Positions 36,601 through 48,600 of a stretch of 64,000 bases of DNA are shown one piece after another. Source of the stretch: Nectonema munidae (Eukaryota > Nematomorpha > Nectonematoida > Nectonematidae); NCBI GenBank assembly GCA_030549495.1, contig JAUIRK010000706.1, forward strand, positions 246,999 to 310,998, given 5' to 3'. Position numbers and translations under genes: made by a program. How positions within the stretch are numbered: position 1 is the first letter of the stretch; every line of letters starts with the position of its first letter. The notes beneath the pieces are model-generated. The model saw only the letters and a list, made by a program, of their open reading frames with translations. It was not told where the DNA came from and made no database searches.

Positions 36601-39600
36601 ATTTTAGCTATGCTTTTAATAAATTTTTGTCGATGTTGCATCCAAGAGAAGAATAATCTCGCATAATTATAGGATTATGGATATCACGGTAGCGACCGAG
36701 GAGGGCTGAACCAATGCAAGACCTTCCAGAAGTTGGCCTTCTGTTGAAGCAAAATTAAGATTTGATGAGATTGAAGGGTTGAAGAGAATGAAAATAAAAA
36801 ATTTTAATAAATTTAAAAATTGCATCAAGGCAGATCCTGCTTTAGTGGTAATTACCGCCAGAGTTGTAAGTACACGCTCTGAAGTTTGGCTCCTGATTCG
36901 CATATATATGACTACTGGGAAGAAGGACTTACTCGCAAAGTAAAAGTAGAGAGTGGGACTCGGCGAGAACTTGAGAGAATGGGATATGTGGGCGTATGCA
37001 GTGCTCCACTTCTGCATCAAGACATAGCTCAAGCACAGGTTTTCCAGCGTCTTTTGATTGAAAGGCTGCAAGGTGTAGCTCTTGTAGAAGTGCACGTTCG
37101 CCTAAAGAGCGTAAAAAGTGAATCAGTTCTGCTCTCTCCCGCACTTGCTTACCGCCGCCTCGTTGGACATGGAAAGCAGACAACTGGCGATGTTGGTGTG
37201 CAGATGGTAGGAGTTTGTGTGAACGGATTCCAGCTTCTTACAAACTGACAACGCTTTGTCCGTCTTCATCAAACTCAGATACATTGAAGACGAAAATAGG
37301 GCAGCGCCCAAATCGTAAGTATCAATTTCTTGTGCTTTGTAGACGTATGCTAAAGCATCTGATATGAAGTTGGCCTAAGGATGTCCAAATTAGAGATGTA
37401 TCGAATGTAAAAATTTTTGTATCCGCGTTTGCGGATGCGAAAGCGGATATCAAATTTGACATCCTAGAGTATGCGGATATCAGAATTATTCTTTTTAGAG
37501 TTTACGGATGCGACTATCATACTATTCTAAGCGAACGCAAGTTTTAAACTTCTTAAAAATTTAGCCAGATATTTAGATACATAGACGTACGTATCATAAA
37601 TTTTTAGATAAACTAAAAATTGTAAAATTCCGAAAAAAACCTTGTGGTATATATAAAAAAGAAATATGTTTGAGAATTGCGGATGTCGAAACTTAAATCA
37701 TCCACAGATTAGGATGTTAAGAGTATGTAAATATTTTTGCGGATAATTCGCTTCGGCGGATGTGGGTATCTGATATATCTTTAGTGCAAACATGCTAATT
37801 CAACTTTTTGATTTATTTATTAATAAATAAATTCTCATCCATCAATTTATGATCTAACTACTAAAAACGAAAAATAATTAACAATCTCTAGCTGAACCGA
37901 TTTTTAAGTAAACTACAAATAGAAAATGAAATACATAATTAACTTTCTAATTAATCAATTACTACAAAATAAATTATTAATTGCATTGCAATAATCAAAT
38001 TAACTCTCTTATCCAAACACCCACGTTGTTAATAAAATATTTTGAATAATAAATCAACTAAATAACCATACTAATTCAAAGAGTTTGTCATAAACATTCG
38101 TAACATAGTGAATTTCCCGTAATTCATTTAACTGTTTTAGGAGAAGGGTGTGCAATTCAAAATTATTCATTCAAGCATATGTTGTTAATTAAATAGAAGT
38201 CATAGACTCATGTTTACACGTAATGCTTATGTGACTTAAGAATAGGCAGATTAAAATGAAATTAAGTAAAAATTCTACAGTAAAAATCGGATATATCGGA
38301 CTCGGATAATCGATTATATCGGAGAAATATTTCGGTCCCAATCTTTTTTTTGTTTTCCATGTTAAAAAAATTGCATATACTTCTATAATCCCAATAGCAA
38401 AAAATGGAAGAAAATAATTCGTATATATCGGATTAAATTTTAGATTACATAACTTAAACTTATTGAACATTAAATTTGTTTATCATCTTTTTGATTAACA
38501 ACTTACTTTTCTAACTCATAAGTTTCTTTGTTTTTAATTTTGTTTATATTTTATAAACACTTCAAAAGTCTATTTTTATTTAAAAAAAATTTTTTTATAG
38601 CATTAATTATATAAAGTATAATTTTTGTTTTACCTGTTTATTTATATTGTTTTGAATTAAATAATTGTTTGTATTGATTGTCTTTAAATAAATCTGTTTG
38701 AAAATTTCATGTATTGATTTTTTATTTTTCAATAAATTTTGTTTCTTTTTTAAAAATGGAAGAGCTGTCAAACGAAAGTGGCAAACAAAAATATTAAAGG
38801 AAAAGTATGAAATAATAAAGATCTATGAGAAGAATCTCAATACAAAGCAGCTAGATTTAGTTGCAAAGTTTAGTATGAAACCTCAAACTTTATCTGATCT
38901 CATACAAAATCGACATAAAATTAAAGAACTTTATGAAAAAGCCATCCGAAAGAAAATTAATGAAAAAAAACGAGTGAGATCAAATACTTTTGATGATGTT
39001 GATGCAGTTCTCATATTGTGCTTTCGTCAGTACTGTTCTTTTTCTAATTTACGTATTGATAAATCGATGCTTATTCAAAAAGCCAAGCAAAGGAATTTGG
39101 TTATCAGTTATCTGAAAGCTAGATTGATAGGTGGAAAATCAAAATGACCAATGGAAAAATTTCAAAAGCCAGAGAGTCAGGTGGTGTTGATTTAAATGAT
39201 GTTCAAACTTAGAAAGAAAGAGATTTAAAAAACATTCTACAAAAGTACTAACATTAACTCGACAACATAGAATTTTTTTCTTCCACAGAACACAACATCG
39301 TGTACACAGCCCATGGATGCAGGCATTATTCAAAATGTTAAGTTCCACTACAGAAAAATTTTAAATACACGTAGATTAGAAGAAGCTGTAGCAAATAAAG
39401 ATCTCAAGTGGGATTTACACAATAGCCTGTTTACATTAAAATCTGCATGGTCTATGGTAAAGCAAAAAACCGTTCAAAATTCTTACTAGAATGTGGGTTC
39501 TATTTTCACTGATGTTGACATTGAAGAAGTTTCAGAAACTTTTGATAATGAACAAAAAGAGTTCAGAAATGTATGGAGTCAACCTGAAAAGAAACTTTGT

Positions 39601-42600
39601 GATATATCATCGATGCATGATTACATTAATATTGATACAGATGTTGATGATGTCATAGCTACGCTAAATGATACCAAATAATTGATGCCATTTCTTATCA
39701 ACGCACAGTCTCGAATAATCTAGAAGATACTTCTATTGAATCTTAATCATTCCCTGTCCCAACCAGGTTAGATGCGCTTCATTCTATTACTGTGTTAGAA
39801 GATTTACTCTTTCTCTTCTTGTGATGATCACGAAGGTATTTTACAAATGGCAGACCAGTTTGAGAAGTTCCTGACACAATCACCCTTAAAATCAAATCAG
39901 TCTATTATAACAGACATTATTCAATCGTGTAGTAGATAAATATACTTGTAAGTAAATATTATTGTTATGAAGTAATCAACATGTGATGCAAACATCTATT
40001 TTCTCATTGTTTCGTTTTTTCTTGCTCTTTCTCAACTTTGTTCTTAAATAAATACAATTTATTATGTTTTATTTTTATGATATTATCATGTTTTTTGTAA
40101 TAAATCGTTAAGATCAAATAATTCCATTTTAATTCTAATATGATTTAAATTAATGATTTTTGCATCTAGTGATTTATTTGATAACAAAAAAGTTATTAGT
40201 CTGAGAACTTTTATGTTAAATTCAGATATATGGGATATTCAGTTATATCGGATAATTTTTGTGGTCCGTATAAATTCGATATATCCGAATTTTACTGTAT
40301 CTTATTTCTGTACATTAAGTTTATGTGATGAACACTTTTGTCGTTTGCACACTTTTTGCCGTATACTGATTTTTTAAGGAAAAATCATTCATTAGCCAAA
40401 TTTGAATGATATTAAGACTATATGAATACAATCCCGTTTATTAGTTTTATAACAAAATTTCATTTTTAGTAACATAACAGTGAATTATAAAGACTTACTT
40501 ACTTCGTATAATGCAGAACCAAGACATAAATATATGTCGATGTCATTTGGATAAAATCTGAAAAAAATAATTTAAAATTGTATATTATATATATTATCAT
40601 TATGTGAAAAGGTGTCTGAAGCAGGTGAATAAATTTGTCTTATATCTTATACTTACAAGTTACTCACCCAAATATTAACGCATTTTTTCTGAATAATTTA
40701 AATTGATTTTGTTTAATTTTTATAACTAACGTTTTTATGATGGATTTTTAAATCAACTGAACAAATTAAAAATTTCGATCTTACTAAATGCATCTTGGGT
40801 TTTCTAAGTTTCGTAAAATTAATTATTAATTAGTGCAAGTTGACAAAATTATTAAAATAGAAAAATTATAAAATCAAAAAGAAATGAACCTTTATTTGTT
40901 TTTTGATACATTATAAATAAAGTCACCCCAAGCATGAATATTAACTCAAAACGCTTCTAAAAGCAATCAGTGAAATAGTACATTTTTTAAAAATAGTGAG
41001 AAATTTTTTGTTTTTTATAAAAACTTAAAAGCAATTATATTATTGTTATAATAAAAAAGATGTGTGGAAATAATTTTTAGATTATTATTTATTGGTATCA
41101 ATATCATTAAATTTTAAAATGAGTTTTATTTTTCTTAGCAAACTTTAAAGAATTTTAAGAAAAATTATTTACTATTAGTGATGAGTCTATTTAATAAGTT
41201 TAGGCCACTTGAGGCCAAAGGGCAACAAGCGACCTGGTAATTCCTTTTATGTTATACTCAGTCTATCTTAAAAAACTGAAAAGTTTTTGGTTAAAAGTAT
41301 TTTTCGCTGACTTTTCAAAAATTCAACTAAAATACATGAAAAATTTGCCATGTTTTAAAACAGCTTCAAGTTCTTTTATTCAAAATTATTAAAAATGAGA
41401 TGCAAAATAACTGAGAATAATTAAAAATATGTTTTAAGACAGATTAAATCATTTTTTTCTTGTAACCTTTGAAAGAAAAACCTCTTCTATATAATATCAT
41501 TTTGATTTAGTCCTTGAATAATAATCTTTGGTTGTCTAACGATTGAAAATAATTCAATACAATAATAACTACACAAAAATATAAAGTAAAAACTCATCAA
41601 TATTTGTTAGTATTCGTTTAATACATAAAGTGACAACATTTTTATTTATCTTTTATTATATGTATCATTGAGTTTTCATTTATAATTTTGTCTTCGCAGT
41701 ACATTTATTATATTCAGCATAAAGTAAAGGTAAGTAAAATTAAGGGTACCCGGACATTTAGCCGACAGACATCTGACCGAATGGACATTTAGCCGACGTA
41801 CATTTGACCGAACAGACATTTTACCGAACGGACATTTGACAACAGACAATTGATCTTTCGGCCAAATTCCCGAATATGGTAAAGATGCGTATGTTATCTT
41901 ACGCTATTTATAACACAATTTTGTATATCCTTACGTGCCACCAATGAAATGTATTCGCCTACAAAGCCCAAGTTTCACGATTATAACTGCATTCGGATCT
42001 TCGTTCATCGAGTATTAAGCATCTATGTAATAAATCACTCTTGCTCACTCAGGACTAATTTGCTATATTTTTGTAGGTTATAACTAGTGTCTAACTAATA
42101 AACTGACCAACAAAAAACTGTCCCACAATATTCCATTTTATGGTTGGATTTGAAAATATGCTATACTATACTAACATCGACTCTAAAACTAACAATATTC
42201 TAACTATGGTAAACCTAACTCTAGAACTAACAATATTCTAACTATGCTAAATCTAACTCTAAAACTAACAACATTCTAAACACTAACAATATTCTAACTA
42301 TTATTCTAACTATGCTAACACAAACGTTAAAACAATATTCTAACTATACTAGCACCAACTCAAAGCAGGCCCGGATTAACCTAGTGGCTAAAGTGGCTTA
42401 TGCCACGGGCCCCGCATTTGATTTTTAATAAAGCATATAGCAATTATATTGAATATATAATACATAATATTGATTTAAATATATCATAAAGATAATAAAG
42501 AAGAGAAGTTTGATTGATTGTTCAAAAATTGTCAAAGAGCTTCAAAATAGAATGACGTAATTTTTGTCTTTTCATTTTCTTCTCTCCAAGTTTATTCATG

Positions 42601-45600
42601 CCTGACATTATCTTTTTAACATTATCTTTATCTGTGATTTGCAACGTTTGAATTTTGTAATTGTTTCTTTGTTTGTTTATACAAGTCGCATGGACGTCCG
42701 CATAAAATGTAGGGAAGGGCAAACTTTTTTTTTCAAATATAAAATCTCGCTCGGATGAAGTAATAGGATCTCAAACAAATGGTAACTACCTAGGAATATT
42801 AGAGCTGCTTGCTAAATTTGATCCATTTCTAGCACAACACATCAACCAGAATGCTAACAAAGGACGAGGCCACACATCATATTTATCAAAGACCATTTCT
42901 GAGGAGTTCACTGATTTGTTATCAAATCGTGTTCAGGAGCAGATTATAACGGAAGTTAAAGCATCTAAGTATTTTTCAGTGTCGGTAGACTCTACTCCTG
43001 ACATTACTCATGTTGACCAACTAACTTGCATTATTCGTTACGTGTTGCCCTCAGGTCCTGTCGAGCGATTTTTGACTTTTCTTGAAGTGCATGGTCGTAC
43101 AGGAAAAGAGTTAGCAGACAGCTTACTTGAATTTTTGAAGATCAAAGGCATTGATGTTACTGATTGTCGTGGACAATCGTATGATAATGCAAGCAACATG
43201 AGTGGTAGATACAATGGCATGCAGGCAATCATTAGGCAGCAATTTAGTTTTGCCGAATATGTTCCATGCGCTTCACATTCTCTTAAAGGCTACAACGAAA
43301 TTAACGCTGTTCTAGAGGAAATTGCTGATAATGGTGAAGAGAAAGCTGATATCCGGAATGAAGCCAGAGGACTAGCTACCTACATGAATCGGTTGGAATC
43401 TGGAATTCTTTCTATTTTCTGGCACCACATCCTACACCGCTTCCAAGCAAGCACCCAAGTTTTGGAATCAGCTGATCAAGACAATAATTTAGCTGTTCAT
43501 ATTTTTGAATCGCTTATTGAGTATATTAACAAGCTTCGAGAAAGATTTGAAGAATTTGAAAAAAAAAGGAAAAGTTATTAGTAAATGTGAACTCTATCTG
43601 AGCGAAGTAAGAAGGGTGCGTACAAGAAATCGCCGTTATGATCAACCTGGATCAGAGCCGGAAATGAAACAGACTCCAAGCAGCGCGTTTCGTACAGGCC
43701 CGTTTCTTGTGATAATCGACAATTTACATGCTGAATTACAAAAACGTCTACGTGCATATACTACCGTAGCTTTAAACTTTGGATTTCTTCGAAAGCTTAA
43801 AGAGCTCTCGACTGAAGAAATTATTGAAAAAGCCAAAGATGTTCAAAAAGCATATCCTAAAGATATTGATGCTAGTCTGTCTGATGAATTACTACAGTTT
43901 TCAGCTTTCCTCAATACAGGCTTTGCAAAAGGAACTCTAGAAGCTCCAAAAGTTTCAAATGCTTTCAATATTAGATCTTCAGATTCTAATAGTGTAAATG
44001 ACAAAGAAGATTATCATGATAGAGAAGTCAACGTGAATTCATTGGAATTATTCATGTACCAGCTTCTTGTCAGAAAGAATCTTGAAACAGTGTTTCCAAA
44101 TACAATTATTTTGCTTCGTATATATCTAACCTTGATGATTTCTAACTGTTCAGGAGAACGGTCGTTCTCCAAACTTAAGTTAATCAAAAATCATTTACGA
44201 TCATGCATTAAACAAAAAAGACTAAATAACCTTGTTTTGCTTAGCGCCGAGAGTGATCTGTTGCGGCAAATTGATATGTCATGTGTAATCAACGAGTTTG
44301 CTTTGAAAAAATCGCGCAAGCATGTTTTTTCTAAGATTTGATGGCATCAAAAACAAAAATTCATTTTAATGAAACATAACTTATGATCGATTTATAGAAA
44401 CAAAATTTTTGTTGTTTTTTAAGTGACTTTTTTTGCTGTACCCTACTCAATATTTGAGTCAACGAATTGTATGCTGCATTATATATAAATATTACTGTCT
44501 GTTGTCTGTAAATAAAAGGGAAAATTGTAAACTAATTGAGTGAAAACCTGAATTTAAATTATAAATGCTGGAATTTTTGTAGGGCTAAAGTTCATGGGGC
44601 CCCGCGGTGAAAAAAGCCACAGGCCCTATTTATCTTTAATCTGGCCCTGACTCGAATACTAACAATATTCTAACTATACTAACACTAACAATATACTAAC
44701 TATGCTAACACTAATGTTAAAACTAACAATATTCTAACTGTACTAACACCAACTCTAAGACTAACAATATTCTAACTATACTAACACTAACTCTAACAAT
44801 ATTTTAACTATACTAAATGTTTATTCTAAATTCTAAAATCTATTCTAAATGTTTATTTGATCAAATGTCCGTTCAGTCATATCATATCATATCAGCTTTA
44901 TTTTCAAAAGTGTTATAGTCAAAATGTAAAAAATTATAAGAAAAAAAATAAAATGATGTGAAAATTACAAAACTCTACATTTAAAAAAAGCAAATATAGC
45001 TTCTGAGGGTTGAATGTCAAAGGCCAAAAACAGCCGCTAGGAGACGCCAACCTGGATGCAATATTATTCAGAGCACAAGAAATATAATATAATGAGTATA
45101 GAGAAAGCTAAAATGGTGAGAATAGAATATATCAAACAATTGCCCTTTTGCAGATAAAGCAATCGAAGGTTGCACAGTGATTGAGCTTCATGTATGAATC
45201 AAAGAAAAACTTTTGCAGTATCTTTTGAAACTTTTTGATATGAATAGGATCTAGTGAAAAAAATGTTTCACTGGTATTGTAAAAAGTGGAAACTTTGTAC
45301 GAAAAGGATTGCCTCGACTTTGAGAAGATATAGAAAGGGAGTGACATTTGACTTATATATCGAGGTGAGGTTCTGTTCTTTGACCAGTTAAACGTGATGA
45401 AATTATCAAACAGGGGTGGTAGCATGTAGTATAAAAACTTATATATGTAAATATAGATACTCAAATAGTATAGATCTTCGAGTTTAAGTAAGGAGTTTTC
45501 GTAGAAGATGTTGTTTGTATGTGAGATTGGATGAAGACCAAAAACCACTCTAAGTATCTAAAATGAGGGACACAGAGACTTTTATAGAGGAGAAGTAAGG

Positions 45601-48600
45601 TTTTGGTTGGGAAGAACTTTTGACTTGCTTAAACATACCAGAGATATAGGCAAGTTTGTGAGTTACGTGTGTCACATGACGATGCCAAGTGAGGTCATTG
45701 GATATAATTAAACCTAATAGATTATGCTCATATGCTCTTTGAATTCCCAAAGATAATAGGTACTCATCATAACTTGGAGTAATCTTTCGGTATGAAAATG
45801 AAACAAATCTTGATTTTTGGGTGTTCAAAAACAACCCATTAAAGGCAAACCAATTTTTAACCAGAGCTATATTTTTATCTAGGAGAGACACCATCAAGTC
45901 CTATCAGAAAATAGCAATGTAATATCGTCAACATACATTATAACTTCAATCTCTGAGACGAACTTCCAGAAATCATTCATAAAAATATTAAAAAATAAGG
46001 GAGCTAAAATTGTCCCTTGAGGCACACCTGAAATTACCTCCTTTTTTTCAGACATAAAATTATTAATATATACGGCTTGTGATCTGTTACTGAAATAAGA
46101 TTTAAAAAATTTTAACGAAGCATTCGAGAATCCATATAAATTCAATTTAGATAGAAGCAAGCAATGTGGTATGGAATTGAAAGCCTGGCTGAGATCCTTC
46201 TTTTTTTCAAGTGAGTCTACCACAGAATTAATAAAATAAGAACAGTGGAGGAACCTTTCTTAAAGCCAAATTGATAATAGGAGAGAAAATTGTTGTATAA
46301 CAATTTTAAGGTATTTTCAAATACCTTTGATAATTAGCTTACTATAGAAATGGGTCTATAATTCCCTACATTACTTTTATCACCTTTTTTGTATACTGGA
46401 ATGATCTTTGTATTTTTTAGAGTATCTGGGAATATGTTTTCGGCAATAGAGGAGTTAAAAGCCTTCATAAGGGTTGGAGATATATAATTCTGTATTTTTT
46501 TAAGATCATATATCGATAAACCAAAAACGTCCTGACTACGACTATTTTTCAGAGAATTAAAAGATAATAAAACATCATTCACCGACATTTTTCTTATATC
46601 AAATACAGAAGACTCTGGCTTGAAGAACAATGCATTTTGGTCAAGAACATAGTTACTATTGAAATTTTTGGCAAATTGATTACTAAACAGATTACAAACC
46701 GCGTCATCGTCCGAAATTATAGTCCCATTATCATTTATACCAATAGAATAGGATTCAACTTTAGGCTTAACTATAGAATTGATGATCTTCCAACATGATT
46801 TTCTATCCCTATTATTATTTAAAGCATTTTCGAAGAAACTTTTTTTACGGTTTTTAGCTAAGTACTTGACCTGATTTTTCAAGTAAACAAACTTTGATCT
46901 CAAATATATATTCGGTTTATTTTTCCATTTGTTAAACATTTTGTTTCTCTTATTTATTAAACTTAGTAGTCTAGAGTTTATCCAACTTTCTTTTTTGTTT
47001 TTATGAGAATATTTATGACATGAAAGTTTAGTTGAAGCATTTTTAAAATATGAAATTTTTGAATTGATAGTTTCAATTAAAATGCTAGGATTTCCTTCTA
47101 TCTGATCAGAGAAAGTGTTCCAATTAAAATTAGAGACCAAATTTATGGACTTGTTTTCATCAAAAATTGAAACATATTTAGCTTTTTGATTTAGGGATAG
47201 TTTCAAAGATAACAAATAGGGTAGTGGTCGGAAATATTAGTGTCTAAAACAAAGGCTACACGTTCTAATCGATGACTGGGAATAAAAGCATTATCAAGCA
47301 AAGTGGAACTATCTGGACGTGTGGGTGTGGTAATTGTAGGTAAGAAAGAATTAAAAACACAAAGAGTTAAAAACTTTTTCACAGATTCACATTTAGAATT
47401 AAGAAGATTGAAGTTGAAATCACCTAATACAATATGGGTGGCACTTTTGGAAAGTTTATTTATAAACTTCAAAATGTTGATTAAAAATATCTATTGAGGA
47501 GTGAGAACATGTTGGAAGTCGGTAAAAATTGTGTAATTTCAAGATATGCTTATTTACATATAATTCTACACAGAAATATTCTGAAACTAATTCAAAAGAA
47601 CCAGAATTAACAATGTTGTAGGATAGACTATTATGAATAAAAAACAAAGGCCCCCGTGCCTAGAGATAGTCTTTGGAGATGAAAGAAAAGTGTAAGATGG
47701 TAGTGTAAAACTATGATTATCAAACTCACTGAGCCAAGATTCTTGTAAACAAATTACACTGATAGGATGGGAGGAGCTAGAATTTATACTTTCTATAAGA
47801 ACCTGTAATTCAATATATTTAGCTCTTAACGACTGAACGTTTAGACTAATTATATTAAACTCATTAATATCTTTGATAAATTCTGGAGGTAAGAAAGAAC
47901 TTGACTTAAGAATAATATTTTTGTTAAAAATTTCAAAAGAAAAAATTTCGCATAAATTAGATTTATCGAAATAGTCAATTATCATCATAAACGGTATGGT
48001 TCTTTACAAAGTTTATTTCTCGTGTAACAAATTTACAGTTTCTACTTAAAGCAGAATGATTTGTCTCGGCACATTTATCTCTAACGCAATTACAACACTT
48101 AAGTTCACTTTTAGAAACAGAGCAAGAGTTACCGTTATGTTCACCAGAACAGTATCTACATACACTTGAATTTTTTACACTTGGATGCGGTGTGCCCAAT
48201 CAAGCAACAATTGGAGCACTGTCTATGTGAAAAGTAAGGTAGAACCCGGGAAGGATATAGACCAAAAAACAGTCTAAAATTACAACAATGAATATATTTA
48301 AAAACAGAAGGGGATACTTTCAGGACAACTACTTTCAAGTCAAGATCTTTGAAGGGTTTGGAAAATATAACATCCATGGAACCAGCATTATTGAGAATAT
48401 CTTGTCAAATTTCTGTTCGGTCAAATGTCCGTTTGGTGAAATGTCGGTTCGGTCAAATGTCTGTTCGGCCAAATGTACGTCGGCTAAATGTCCATTCGGT
48501 CAGAAGTCTGTCGGCCAAATATCTGTCGGCCAATTGTCTTTCGGCAAAATGCCCGAACACGAAATTAAGATGGTGTGTTTTATATAATTCTAGCGCAATT

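Larger units (their letters stand above)
44877..48405 (-). mobile_element. LINE (Jockey/CR1-like), nearly full length
   Basis: About 3.5 kb with the end of ORF1, an APE endonuclease, a reverse transcriptase and a (TGATA)n tail at 44877-44895. It lies inside the right arm of the foldback element. Truncated within ORF1. Confidence 0.85.
41745..48560. mobile_element. Composite foldback element (6.8 kb) with nested hAT and LINE
   Basis: Left arm 41745-41865 (GGTACCCGGACATTTAGCC and more words), right arm about 48405-48560 inverted (GCCGAAAGACAATTGGCCG on the minus strand). Flanks AAAATTAAG (41736-41744) and GAAATTAAG (48561-48569) agree at 8 of 9. Core: tandem words ACTAACAATATTCTAACTAT. The hAT at 42366-44649 splits the word array and the LINE at 44877-48405 separates array from right arm. 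It sits in the BBS4 intron between 49.56 and 40.56 kb. Confidence 0.8.

Noticed and set aside
36886-37248. 120-codon plus-strand ORF
   Set aside because: It lies opposite two BBS4 exons that have splice sites, matching phases and TPR motifs. The plus frame has no recognisable content and is a shadow.
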